The position numbers and the translations under genes were made by a program. The notes beneath the pieces were generated by a model, which saw only the letters and a program-made list of their open reading frames with translations, ran no database searches and was not told the DNA's origin. This document shows, piece after piece, positions 21,790 through 34,400 of a stretch of 64,000 bases of DNA. This DNA is from Linyphia triangularis (Eukaryota; Arthropoda; Arachnida; Araneae; Linyphiidae). Positions within the stretch are counted from its first letter, which is position 1, and the number at the start of each line of letters is the position of its first letter. The DNA lies in assembly GCA_963978545.1 (NCBI GenBank), contig OZ021727.1:14334743-14398742 (forward strand). The letters are read 5' to 3'.

Positions 21790-23966
21790 ATGGCTCCTCG
21801 TTTTTTGTGAGTATCTTTTAATGTTATTTATCAATGTAATATTATTTATTAATTGTAATAAAAAATAAGATCATATAAATAAATTATATTAAACGCACTA
21901 GTAATTATTAAGAGCGGCGTTTTTTTTTTTTTTTTTTTGTTTCATATCAGATGTATTCATATCAAAATATATTTTATCAAAATATATTATTTATACCAAA
22001 ATATATTTAGAATTAATATTAGAATTAATTTATATAAAAATATATTTAGAATTTTTAAATCTCCCTGATTTATGAAAACTTTTTTGCAAATCTAGAGGTC
22101 ACAATTGAGTTATTAAAAATAATTGGATTAAAATTATTAAGAACACGATATGTTTGTCAATAAGTATAAATTTATAAATCAATTTGAAGTTTGGAAAGTT
22201 TTTCACAAGACAAAAGATTTTTTTTTTTTTTTTTTTTTGTAAAATCATAAAGAACACGGTACATTTGTCAATGGGTGATTATTAATAATGATTCCAAGTT
22301 CTCAAATTGAACTTATTATATATATCTAAGTCTATGATATTTTATTAATGGGAAATATTTTAATAGCCAAGTTGGCATTGGCAACAATGCTTATAAAAAT
22401 TGTGTGTTATGCATTGTTAAACATAAATACAAGAATACTATTGCTGATATGAGAAGTAAGATTAAAAAAGCAGTAGGATCGAAATTGACGAAATATTTTT
22501 TGTTTCCCAATTTGGCTAATGGATTATTCGAAATTTAGAATGATTCTTGAAGTATGTAAATTCAACATGGCGTCTCTTTTCGTTTCTTTAATACAATCAA
22601 AACCCCATTTCTCAGAATTAATAGATCCCTTAAATAACCTAACATAAAACTAATATAAATGTTCATAGTAATACTATACCTTTTATTAATTTAAAATATT
22701 TCAAAGTAATATACAAATTACAGTATTATACAATACAATCGGTGTAAACTGTGAATTAGGAGACATTAAAAATAAGTTTATAAATGTCTCTCGATTTATA
22801 AGCTTTTGTGAAAATTTACCAAACGTTTTTTTAGATATGAGTTCAATATTCGCGAAATAATTTTTTAGTTTTAGTTCAAAGCTTACACTGGAAATAGCTA
22901 ATTTTGAAATATTTGTAGGGGTCCTGTTTTACCAATAGGATTCATAATACAGTTGGAAAATGGTTAAATTTAAATAGCAGGACTCTCCAATCAGCTTTTA
23001 AATTGTTGACAATTGCTACATATATTCCTTTTAAATCCTTTATATTTTAATTTTGTGTGTGTGTGGGGGGGGGGGGGTGCCGGTGTGGCTGGCTGCCGGA
23101 CAAACATGGGAGGCTTAATTAACCCACTTGCCGTCAACCAATCGGGTTGAAACTTGGTAGATAGATTTAAAGGCTATGACAATGTATGCCATGAAGAATA
23201 AGTCTCTTTAGATGTTTGGATAAGTGTGTAGAAATTTTTAAGCTTTAATACAGCTTTAAATAGCAACGAATTAAAAATAGATAAGAAAGAGTGTTATTTC
23301 TTTTATTTACATAAAACAATTCCATCACTTATCTTGTTTTTGAGGTTGGATGGCTCTCCAAATTCTGAAGTCAAGTTCGGCCGAATACTGCTTCTCGGCT
23401 TCGTTTTCTATCAAGGCATTGATACATGTTACTAACCCTGCATGTGTTTTCGCTTTAGGCGTTATCTTTTCAGATGCTGCTGCTGCGGGTCATCGGGTGC
23501 GGAGAAAACCACCGAGGCGGAGGTAAGTGATGCCCCACTGGATGTGTCACCCACTTCCAACTCACTGGCTACGGTGGCTAGTGCTACCTCTTTGGATATG
23601 GTGACTACTGTCGCCTCCCCGGATGATGAAGCTGTTGCTTTATCAACGGACGAGGAAGTCAGTGCACCATATACAGATGAGGTGGCCAGTGTCAACTCTC
23701 TGGATACGAAGAAAAGTGACACTTCTCTGGAAGAGGGAGAAATTCCTTTTCCTTCGGTTGAAGTGATCATTGTCTTCGATCCGGATGAGGTGGACAGTGT
23801 CATCTCTCTGGAGAAGGTGAAAAGTGACTCTTCCCTGAATGAGATGAAAAGGCATTTCTCTTCAGGTGAAGTGGTCATTGTCACCACTCTGGATGAGGTG
23901 ACCATTGGCGTCGTACTGGATGAGAAGGACATCGCTGACTGTCCAGTTGAGGATTCCAGGAATTAG
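21790..23966 (+). CDS. Candidate two-exon gene: acidic protein of 9-residue repeats
   Basis: Predicted exon 1 is 21790-21806 (ATG in a good context, then a GTGAGT donor) and exon 2 is 23474-23966 (acceptor TTTTCAG). Phases agree and give 169 residues beginning MAPRFLCCCCGSSG. After about residue 20 the protein consists of about 15 units of mostly exactly 9 residues with the consensus V-x-S-V-x-S-L-D-E, for example VASVNSLDT, VDSVISLEK and VVIVTTLDE. It is strongly acidic. Exon 2 is clearly GC-richer than its surroundings. The TAG at 23964-23966 may be a recent nonsense change: 29 further codons of similar character run in the same frame to TAA at 24056, followed by ATTAAA. A strong internal GAG-GTAAGT donor (about 23523) leaves the splicing uncertain. 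No known family is recognised. The antisense strand also stays open, as expected for a 27-bp unit, so coding itself is not certain. Confidence 0.4.
23536..23960. repeat. 27-bp minisatellite underlying the 9-residue repeats
   Basis: Most units are 27 bp and begin GTGG or GTGA and end in GGATGAG or GGAAGAG, for example those starting at about 23680, 23788 and 23869. Units are well diverged, unlike a fresh minisatellite. One unit is 30 bp and one 24 bp, both multiples of three, which keeps the frame. Confidence 0.75.
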
Positions 23967-24059
23967 ATCTCGTGGGACGGTGTGATTAGTGACTGGTCTA
24001 ACGTTGAGGAGGATGTAGGTAGTATTGCTCCAAGTGAAACAATTAGTGATTATTAAAAT

Positions 24060-24634
24060 ATACAATTATATTTCTTTTATTAAGTATATAAAATATTTCT
24101 TTTGATCTAAATTGTAATAATAATCTCTAAATCAGTTAGTAATTGAAATTGTAAAAGTTAAGTCTTTGTTAATTAATTTGTTAATTTAAACTTTAACCAG
24201 TTATTCAAAAAAAAAAAAAAAAAAAAAAATCGCTTAAAATGCTTTATCTTGATTACTATTTTCATTTTACTCTCATTATAAAAATATTTTATAAAATCAA
24301 CATTCTTGCAAAGTATTAAGTAAAGAAAAACTTCGTCCAGAAAACCACTTTTAACGAAAAAACTCCTTTCTACTTTAGAGGAACTATATTAAGTACCATA
24401 ATCTACTTTTTTTCTCTCCAGAAAATAGTTTTGTCTAAAAAAACTACTTGTTAGGGACCGCTTTGGCTAGAGTTTTGACCGAAAGAACAGTAATAAGACT
24501 TCTCCCCTTTTGGCTCGAGGATAAGGAACTTTGTTGTTAGCAAAACTCATTACTTAAAACTATCTATACAAAGAAGGAAACATTTAAATTTTTAGCAATG
24601 TCCTTGCCAATAAGTTGGATTGCATTTGGTATAT

Positions 24635-24670
<36 letters not shown>

Positions 24671-26690
24671 TAATTCAACGTAAAAAGATATTTAAAATAA
24701 TTGCTCAAATGTCCAATATTTCATTTACTTAAAATATAATTGATTTAATTAAAGTTTTCTTCTGTAATTTTTAAATTTTTTTTTTACAATCAAAGTTTTG
24801 GGTATTGTGCCAAGCTTTATATGTTTTGTGTAATAGCTAAAGCTTATCAGTCTCATTAATGTGTGCACTACCAGGTGTCCAGTAGGGCTGGAAGAAAAAA
24901 ACCCTTTTCTTTCTTTTTGAAATTGTATAGTATGGAAAACGTGCCTTTATGGTAGATAAGTGAAAAAAAATAATAATATATATGATAATTTGTTTATATC
25001 TGTCGGTAGCGTGTTGATCTTACACGTAATGACATGATGAATACGATTTTCATAATTTTTCTAAAAATAGGAGATAATAACTGGAGAAAAAAATCAAAGA
25101 ACTTATATAACAACTAGCTATATGCATATTTTGTACAAAAAAGAATAAAAAGTATAAAAATATAAGATGAATTAATTAAGCAAAGAATACATTTTACAAT
25201 TTATTAGTAGCTCGTATTAAACTTAAAAAACTCCTTTCTATTTAATAAAAATTTCCATTGAAACAATAGCTTTTTTTGATTTTGCAAATTTTTATAGTTT
25301 GTAATGAAATATAGCCTTTTAATTGCCATTGGTTTCTTTTGGGAGTTTCAATTTTAATTTTCTTGAAAAATTTGATGTCGATCTCGAAAGAAGTGTAGTT
25401 CTTATAAAACCATCTCTTGGAATTGTGCTTTGTTCTACTAGGACACTGTTAAACCTGATTGATTTTCATTTTGAAGCCAAATTTCTAGCCTTTATAATTC
25501 TTTCAAAATTTAACTCTCTCATATAATTCCTTTCATTCATTAGCACACTCAAAAGTAAGCTTTTGGATATGCAAAAATGCATTTCCCTCAATTACTGAGT
25601 CAATGACTTTTAGCAAGTTTTCTGGCGGGAATCATGACGATATTATAATATAAAATGCATGTTCTAGTCCATATGTGGAGTATTTATTTTTCTTGATATT
25701 CAACCATACGACCATATACCATATACGACTTTAGGATAAAATAAAGTGAGATCTTGTGTCATCTGCTGGGTTTTCAATACTTAAATATAATCAGTGAACT
25801 CTGTTCGTTATTGTTAACCAATCTTGAATAGAAAATCTTGAATGAGAAAATGAGCCAATTCCATGAATATGGCCAGCAGGTACTGTTGATCTAGGCTTAC
25901 ATTTTTATAGTCAATTTCTGGAAGCCCCATTCAACACTTAAAATTTAACATGTGGGTGTTTCTCATATTTACCGAGTGTCCTTAAATTTAATTTTATAAA
26001 AAATAAGTTTATTTAATTTTAAAATATTTGGGTGATCAGAAATAGTCAGGGAAATATCAGGGATATTCATAGTTTTCCCTCTGGATATCCTGGTTAATTG
26101 AATTCATTAGTATCTTTAATTTATTCATTACTTAAGATATTCAGTTCTATTTACTTGTTTCATGTTACTCTGTTCAATAAAAATTTATGTTTTCATGTTT
26201 ATAATGTGTCCTTTCTTGTCTCAACACAAAAATATTTTAAGCGCTTAAGGTTTTACCCTTTTGGTGTTCAAATTTAGGCAGACAGCTAAACATTTGCAAT
26301 TATTCGAAAAAAGTAATTATTACGAAAAAGTGTGCGAAGTGTCAGTAATTGAAAAGTCTTAATTTAATTTTGAAAGCAGGAATAAATAACTGTGTCAATG
26401 AAAATAATAACTCTAAAATTAATAATATTCTCTAAATAAGCTATATGATGAGATTTGTTAATTAGGATAAAATAATAGGGAAAAATAAATGAGTACTTGG
26501 TTCTTTTTGTCAATCAAATATTTAAAGAATAATAATTTCCGTTCATTTGAATAATTTTAGTAGTTAGGGAACGTTTTTCTACTAATTGGAATAAAATTAA
26601 TAATGTTGTAATTGTTTTGGCCTTTCTCTTAAATATAAATTTTGGATAAGAATAATTCAGTTGAGAATCGCGTCGGGGCTGTCCTTTGAA
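24060..26690. other. Unannotated spacer
   Basis: AT-rich, with A-runs of about 20 or more at 24209 and 24640. No RNA gene, transposon end or protein motif was recognised. Confidence 0.4.
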
Positions 26691-26694
26691 AAGT

Positions 26695-27274
26695 ATGATA
26701 TGTTATTGTATTGATTACAAAATCTCAAAATTTTCAACTTGAATTCATTGGCAAAGTTAAATAAAAGTTATCAGATTATACAGAGCAGAAAAAACAAACA
26801 AACATGGGAAGTATGATGTCTATCCTGTTTCTGAATGTAACTTTGTGTTAATTTAGTTTAATGTTAGGAAGAGGACAGCCCAATGAGGAACGACAGTAGC
26901 CCACCTCCACGTGGTGTTCCTCGGACAACACTGTTGTACAACACGCAGTGGCTAAGAGGCTACTCTATCGAAACATAGTTTAATTCTTGATGTTGAGAGA
27001 AAATTCAGTTGCAGGTTATCTATTCATGAATATATGACAAAGATGATTATTTCCTTCCCTATGAAAACGGCCCTAAAGATATGGGGGGGGGGGGGATTAT
27101 AGTTTTTGTAAATATATTTACAATTTAATCAATATTAGAGATGAAAAATCAATAGAAAGAAGCTGCTATCTGGCATCAACGATCCTTAAAAAAGATTTAT
27201 TTTAGATTAATTAATTTAATGAATATTGCTTGTTTTGAAACATCATGATTTCAAATAAATGGTCTAGAAAACAT
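26695..27274. repeat. Block B, homologous to 35745-36495
   Basis: Shared passages: TGTTATTGTATTGATTACAA, AGTTAAATAAAAGTTA, GTGGTGTTCCTCGGAC (TTGATGTTCCTCGGAC in the other copy) and GTGGCTAAGAGG. In the second copy this block sits right after the 3' flank of peptide gene copy 2. Here it stands alone, 14 kb downstream of copy 1. No reading frame is conserved between the two. Confidence 0.7.
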
Positions 27275-27882
27275 TTCTTTCTGTGTGTACATAGTCAGCA
27301 TAACTCTCGAAAATATTGACCTACAATGTTTAACGGGGTAGTAATATAACGGTAATAAGCGGGGTAGTGGGGGCCATGGGACCTGTCATAACATTTTTCG
27401 TCAAAATTGTGCATGTGCATAAGGTAGCTATCATTGAAATAAAATCATGTTTTTCAACAATTGCTAAAAAATGGCACTAACGATTTTGATCAAAATCGAT
27501 GTGATAATACCTCTTAATGTGATATAAACATCTCCACCTCCGAAATTCGCGCAAAAATGCTATAAAGGTGTAAAAATTTGAAAAACTAATGTCTTTAACA
27601 CATAGTTCTCTTCCCTTGAGCATCAATCATAAACGATTTTCTCCTCTCCTCTGTTTTACTTACAAGAACGAGTAATGGAAGAATTATCACAAAGTACTTT
27701 GGAAAATTCGCTATTTTTAGCGTTTTTTTTTTTTTACATGTAAGTATTATCTCTAAACTGGCAATTTTTTCAAATGAATGAAAGTATGAAAATGTCAATA
27801 ACACTGTTCCACGTCAAATTTAAGTGTATTGACCCGTTTAATATTGTAATTGAAAGTTGTGCGATGTTACACACTCCTATTT
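27275..27882 (-). mobile_element. F1 dispersed repeat, copy d
   Basis: Minus-strand F1 lacking its 3' end. It begins within the CACAGACACACAC region and runs to the 5' terminus GTGTAACATCGCACAACTTT at about 27846-27870. It abuts block B exactly. Confidence 0.65.
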
Positions 27883-28085
27883 TTTTCCAATTTGGGAGTA
27901 TTTACTTTTTTGAAATGGCGCGAAATTCAAAAACAAATTATAAAATCGACAGCATTATATTGTTGGAGTTTTAAAAATTAAATTTTCTTTTTTTTTTTGT
28001 AAATTGTGGATGGAGAAAAATGCCCCACAAGAAAAGGACCGGCACAAAGAACTAAACTCACACCAGTTAATTGTTACCATTTTAA

Positions 28086-28791
28086 CTAGGGGTGTGGAAC
28101 ATCGCACAATTTTCAATTACTCTATATTACTGATGTGGATTTGTGTCATTTACTGTTTTTATTATATTTTTTATTTTATTATATTTTATATATTTCCATC
28201 ATTCACTTAGAAGAAATGGCCAGTTTGGCGATTTTTTTTGCGATAATTCTTATTCGGGTCTTTAAAAAAAAAAAAAACTCTTATTTGTGTCTTGGGAAAA
28301 AAAAAAAAAAAAAAAAACCACTTTCGCCAAAATCCCCATTTTGGCGATAATTCTTACATTATCCTTTCTTATTTGTGTGAAGTGGAGAAAATACGATCGT
28401 TGATGAGCTATGTTCAAGCAAAGAGGACTCTGTGTTGAAGGCATTCGTTTTCCAACTTTTTACGCTATCAAGGCATTTTTACGGGGATTTCAGAGGTGGG
28501 GATGTATAGAGTGCCTTAAAAGGCATTACCACAGCGATTTTGATCAAAATTGTTAGAGCAGTTTCTTAGCAATAATTGAAAAAAGTGATTTTTTCAATCG
28601 CAGCTACCTTATGCGCATGCACGATATTGATGAAAACCATGATGATAGGTCCTTGCGCCACCACCAACCCGCACACCAAATTTGAACATCGTAGGTCGAT
28701 TTGTTCGGGAATTATGCAGACCACATACACACACACAGATTTTTTCTAGATCCCTTTTTTGAAATCAGGATGTTCTAAATCATAGAGAAAT

Positions 28792-28824
<33 letters not shown>

Positions 28825-28893
28825 ATTTTTTTTTGGACCAAATGCTATACTTTTGTTACCCGATGTATGCATATGGGTGATTGAAAGTAAAAA
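28086..28893 (+). mobile_element. F1 dispersed repeat, copy e (fullest)
   Basis: About 808 bp from AGGGGTGTGGAACATCGCAC to GGGTGATTGAAAGTAAA, with every F1 landmark in order, including GCGCATGCACGA (28613) and TACTTTTGTTACCC. Several A-runs of 14-25 bp. It faces copy d head to head across about 200 bp. Confidence 0.7.
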
Positions 28894-29689
28894 GTAGTTA
28901 GTTAACACGAAGTTGTTTATGTTTCTATTAGCTTGTCATGGATGTATCGTTTAAATTTGACGTTAAACGTCATCCACAAACACTGAAGGTCATTGATTGA
29001 AACATTAGGTTACTCGTAGTTTAAAGCAAGCGTGTGTAATTTGAATACGCAGGGGGGAAAAACCTTCAAAGATATCATTACATTTCCATTTCACGTAGGA
29101 GATGGGGGGGGGGTAAGAGCTGATGCATTCATTGGATTGTTGATATGGATTGCAAATTAGTACGTCCCAAGTATGTTACTTATTCTTAGACTGGACTATT
29201 TTACTCGAAAAAGTTTTCTAATTAAATATATTTATAGGAGAGGGAACGCCGCTCCCTATCTAAAAAAGTAAGGGGTTGACGTTCCCCCTCCACTCCATTT
29301 TCCAATTTCGAAATGATGATAATTAGTAATAAAAAATTTAAAAAATTTGTGTAGGTACACCCTCTTTACATTTTTATTTCCTGGCTAACAATTGGTTAAA
29401 TTACATATTTTTCCTGCTAACAAATGGTTAATCTTCAAGCGATTTTGTGCCAAAGGGGTAAGGGGTATGTGAAATAAAAATATGGTTTTTATAAATAAAT
29501 CAACGAATTTCAAAACGATGTATTTAAGTTTACAGGAATCTAGACTATTGAGCTATATTCACAGTATAGCGTAATTAAAGAACAGTATTACAACTGATTC
29601 ATATGGCTGTTTGATCCTAATTTTTTTTAAGAATATTTTTTTTTAGTAAAATCCTTGAAAATGCACATTGCATTGATTAAATACGATAT
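28894..29689. other. Unannotated spacer
   Basis: No gene recognised. The C/G-rich GGGGGGGGTAAGAGC at 29105 and the GAACGCCGCTCCC passage at 29246 stand out in composition but match nothing else here. Confidence 0.4.
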
Positions 29690-30035
29690 AGATCAGTTTA
29701 TCTCTCTATATATAAAAACTAAAAAGCCCTCATTCGTCACTAATACTTCCACTTCCCTATAGAAAATTACTTTGAAATTTGTTACAAATGTCAACAAAAG
29801 CAAGCATAAAAAAAGTATTCTATTCCAATCTCGATTAACTAATTTTAAGGGACCGAAATGCTCCAAAATCAGGAATATCCCATTGTACCACTGGTACCAT
29901 GTGACTAAACTGGTACCACTTCCAGTGTAGACACACGTTTGAAATTTGATCAAATTCCAACCAGGGCAAGCTTAGGAAAAGTAAGTTATGCACATTTTGA
30001 TCAACCAACTTTCAGGGGTCGAAAAGAAGGATGGT
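29690..30035 (-). repeat. Dispersed relative of the 148-bp array
   Basis: On the minus strand this has two diverged tandem units that start TTTTCGACCCCTGAAAG and GGTCCCTTAAAATTAG. They carry TTAATCGAGATTGGAATAG and GTTGACATTTGTAAC, then the same terminal order as 1120-1236: GGGAAGTGG, ATTAGTGA, GAGGGC, TATATATAGAGAT. It shows that the 148-bp unit belongs to a dispersed element and was amplified only in the copy at the window start. Confidence 0.7.
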
Positions 30036-30599
30036 TTGGGATGCATACTAAAACAAAAGACATTTTTCTAAAGAAGTAATTTCGATGCTATGCCACATTG
30101 AAGGGGAGGAATATTAGAAGTTAAGAGGTGAAAAGTTGCAAATTTTTTTACCGCGTAACGTGCTGGATATCAGTTGACCTGCATCGTCAGATAAATGAGT
30201 GAAGCAGTCCACTCAATCAGTTTGTATTAAGTTTCTCTTTTACACCAGATTTCAATTAGATCTTGTTTAAAGAACAGTGATTGCGATCTTCAAAATTTAG
30301 CCTATATTCACGGCCTATATCACAAAATTTCGAGAGGCAACTGCCTCTCTTTGTCACCAAAAGTTGTTGCCATTGTATAATAAGTTTTTAAATTAATATT
30401 TCGAATAGAGTTCGTACCTATAATGGTTTGCGTGACTGTGTATAAAGTACAAATTTAAAAGAGAGAATATGTCATGTACATTAAAATCAGGTTTTTTTTA
30501 CCTTAAATCAGGTTTTTTTTAACCCTAAAATCAGGTTTTCCAAAATACTTTTTTTTTTTTTTTAAATAAACTTACATTAACAGTATGAAACATATTTTG

Positions 30600-30790
30600 T
30601 GCCCTTCTTTCTTTCTTATAAATAAAATATTTCAATTTTAAAGCTGTGCATCACCGTTTCAAAACTTCCAGTATATTTTATACAGCAACAATACCCGGTT
30701 ATCTGTAACAGCGACCAGTTTACAACGTCCCACATTAGGATTGGCCAATGTCGAGAGAAATTGGCCGGCATTAATGATTTTGAAAGAGAA
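30600..30790. repeat. Dispersed repeat R3, copy 2
   Basis: Homologue of 15160-15345 (see that entry). It ends just before the start of the segmental duplication at about 30825. The 30036-30599 stretch before it has no recognisable feature beyond three near-identical AAATCAGGTTTT motifs at 30484-30540. Confidence 0.6.
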
Positions 30791-31233
30791 GGACTTTTTA
30801 CAATCAACATATCAAAATTAATTTCAAATTATTTTGTCTTCTCCACCTCCGTAGCGCCATCTTTTGAACAAAACAAATCAACAGGTCATTCTTTACTTTC
30901 GAAGAACAAACTTTTATAGTGCTTAAATGAGCGTATAAAATTTTGTGCGTTACTGGTACGTGGGTGTAAAAATTTCCAGTGTTTCGAGAAATTTCATTCA
31001 TCGGTATTCCCCGTTTGCAATCAAAACAGCGTTGAGTTATCATTTAAAACAACTGCTCCAACTGCGTATATGCAAATTGCACACTCATCTCAGAAAAAGT
31101 AGCAACGTACTCAAATTGAAAAAAAACCTCCATCTGGTTAAAATTGTGTGACGTATCAAACACAAAATACGGATCAAACAATTCTACCTACCGGTTATGA
31201 GCCTGAAAACAATGGTTTCACTTTCTTTGTCAA

Positions 31234-31314
31234 GGGGAAGTACGCGGGAAATCCATAGAACGGACATTCCGCGGAAACAATCTTTCGGGATATTGGTTTC
31301 GCTTTTTCGGATAA
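31234..31314 (+). promoter_or_regulatory. kappaB-like and GATA cluster, peptide gene copy 2
   Basis: GGGGAAGTAC (31234), GGGAAATCC (31246-31254), GGACATTCC (31262-31270) and GATAA (31310) at almost the same distances as in copy 1. GGGAAATCC is a near-ideal Rel-site core; copy 1 has T in place of its first G. The fourth motif of copy 1 is altered here to GCGGAAAC. Confidence 0.6.
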
Positions 31315-31352
31315 TTTTAAAACTCGTGACTTCACAAACATAAAATGTAAGA

Positions 31353-31388
31353 TATAAAAGAGGGCTGCATTTTCAGTTTGTCTTCACT
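31353..31388 (+). promoter_or_regulatory. Core promoter: TATA box and initiator, copy 2
   Basis: TATAAAAG at 31353-31360 and TTCACTAA with +1 A at about 31386, 33 bp apart as in copy 1. The predicted 5' UTR is 70 nt, again equal. Confidence 0.75.
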
Positions 31389-31455
31389 AAAACTACACCT
31401 CACAGGTTGAATTTGACTCAAAAGTTTCTTTATTCCTCTAAAAGTTCCTTCGATC

Positions 31456-34400
31456 ATGAATTGCTATGGAGTTATTGCGTTTCTGCTGGTTGGCCTAATC
31501 GTTTTGGGTAAGTCAGCTTATGTATTATTTATGTAAAGTGTTGTTGATTTTTTTGGGGCAATTTCTTTTTCTCCCTTTATACCAAACTAAAATTGATAAA
31601 TGATGTATCAATTTAAAAGCGAAGACCCTCGCCTATGACGAATAGTTTACTTACGATTGCACATTGTGCTGTTTGTTAGAAAACTGAAGTTAAAAAAACT
31701 CAGAAATATTCCAACTTATTTAGAATGTTACAATTATGCAGAACACGGATGCAATCTAGAAAAAGAGAGAAAATGGAAAACTACAATTTAAGCACGTTGA
31801 AAAAACCTACAATCATGGCCTGACTTGCATCATTTGGGGCCATAGGCACATCATGATTCCGGAGCTCTATAAAAAAAATTGTGGAGGAGGGGTCTCAATA
31901 TTTATTGACAGTGTTTGGTGCAAGAGCGTTTTTAGTCTACAAGTTTGTCGATAAAAATTTTTTAAAGCTCAAAATCTCACAGCAGAAAATCAATCAAAAT
32001 GTAATTCACTTGGAAATTTAGCTCATGTTTATTTAAAATTACACTTCATTTTCATGCTTTATGTTCAAAACGTAATTGAAACTATTACAAAAGGACACTG
32101 GGTTCAATTTAACTTCAACAACTTTGAAAATTTTGGGGCCCCGAACCTGGGCTTTGTTGACTTGTGCGTAAATCAGGTCTTGCCTATGAAATACCATAAC
32201 TATCAGCAAGATATTAGATTATATAACAAATTAACTTTTAAAATGCTAAGGAATCTCATATACCTAGATTTTGTACGATTCAACTAAAGTTTAATTATTC
32301 CGAAGACTGGTACAAATAATTAATGAGAGCTTCATTCGTAGAGGGTTAGTTTAACCCATATTTCTTACTGATATTGAATATTCAATCGCTAAAATTTAAT
32401 TTTTGGAAGAAAGTCTTCCGACTAGTGTTGTCCATTTCACCTCGAAATGTAGTTTTAATGATTTGGGTATCAGATAATAAAAAACATATAAATTAATACC
32501 CAAACTAATAAAAATGACCAAATATTTTATTATTGAAGTTTAATTTTTGTAAGCTAGTTTTTTTCTGTGATAATAATTAGTTTAAACCACGTTCTCTAAC
32601 GACGTTGGACATTTAAAATATACTAAATTCTTCAAAGTGTACGGTAATTAAATATACATAAACAAGTGACTCTATCCTTTCATTTACTCAAAAAAGAAAA
32701 AAAAGAGAGTTTGAATGATAGTTTTTTTATTTTGAAATATTTGGCGATCATAATGAATTTATCGAACATTGGCTAATTTGTTTCTACAGAGTTGAAGAAG
32801 TAATTTTGAGTTCTTGTTATAAAATTGATATTTTTCTGTTTTAGTTGAATGTCAAGATAAAAAACCAGAACCCAAAGTGGGCGAAGTAAGTAAACAATAT
32901 TTTTACAATCTTTAAACTGTACACTCAAAGGTTGGAAATGGGGAGAAAGGGAGGAGGGGGAAGGGTCAATGAACTCCTCTGACTTTTTAAAATTTTACTG
33001 ATTTTGATTTCAAAATCTTGTTCATTTTGAGTATTGCCTTCTTAATTGTGACACCCAATCACCCTCACTGTGTATCCTGAATCAAAAATGAAAAATCTGT
33101 TTATTTGAATTCCACTACCCTCAAAATAGCATACGGCAGAATTATTGAAAGTATTTCATGTACTTAATTTTCAATATGACTTTTTATGATACCTCATTTG
33201 AAGTTGTATTGTCAGTAATTCAATCCGAAACCATAATATACCCTAATTATTTAGTAATTTATAATATTAATTTGGCCTCAATTCATATTCTTGCAAATGA
33301 ACTTTAAATATTTTTATATATATATCTGGTTGACTTTCTCAAAAAGTATTTTATTTAGGATTTTCCTTCGTATGTTAAGTAGAATTTTAAACAACCAACT
33401 TGGCTATTTAATTTCACTAAATGCATTGATAATATGTTTGAACTATAATCTATAGTTAATGTCGGCTTATCTTTAGCTTCCTTTTATTTATGGGAAAAAT
33501 AACCCAAACGTTAGTAACAACAATAAAATATTTCCTTTAGAATTTCATTTATTAGTTTTTTTTATAGCTTTTTATATAAATTATAGTTAAAACATTAACT
33601 TTTCTGCACTTACAACGTAAGCAATATTTTCTCGTTTTCTTCTGAAATACTGCTTCGAAAGAAATGAAATTTAGAATCACATGTAAATTCGGTAAAATAA
33701 TCTAAATAACGAAATTAGAAGGAAAAATAAAAATTAATAAATTAAAATTAATTAAATCCATATTTTTCAGTGATTTCAGTAGTTAGAGGAAACTCAAATA
33801 AATTTTAATATCATTTTAATTTCGAATTCATATCTATAACTCCATTAAAAGATAGTTACATAAAAAGATAGTTTGATTTACAGGCTAGTTTTTTATTTGA
33901 ATAGTTATAGAATTTTTATTTTTATTTCCTGAAGTCAAATTATCCACAATATCACAATACTAAAAAAATTCCTCTGAATTTAAATTTTACCGAGGTACAA
34001 CGAATATAAAAACGTGACTTATTTATCACTCCAGTACTGTCATGTAATAAGACAATACAGGGAAACACACACAATAGATTTTAGTTTTTAGATATAATAT
34101 TCATTACAGAGTATAATTTTTCTTTTTTTGCATTTAAGAAAAATCTGGTATTCAAGTAAAAGCTTGAAAGAGATTGTTCGATTTTAAAATCATTATACTA
34201 ATTCTGTTAATTTTACAGAAAGTGATACATTTTTTTATTCATCATTTGACCTCAAAAACACTTTCAAAATTAACTTTTTCCACTTACAGAACTGTAAAAA
34301 AAAAATATAATTCTTTTATTTCTCTTTTACAATTTACACTGATGCACTATCTCCAATAGCAATCATATGATCTCTAACTGCAATTTCTAGATAGTGAATG

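Noticed and set aside
23462..23932. 156-codon antisense frame opposite the 9-residue-repeat candidate
   Set aside because: A 27-bp unit keeps several frames open. The plus strand has compatible splice sites and the better start, so the antisense frame is taken as a shadow, though not excluded.
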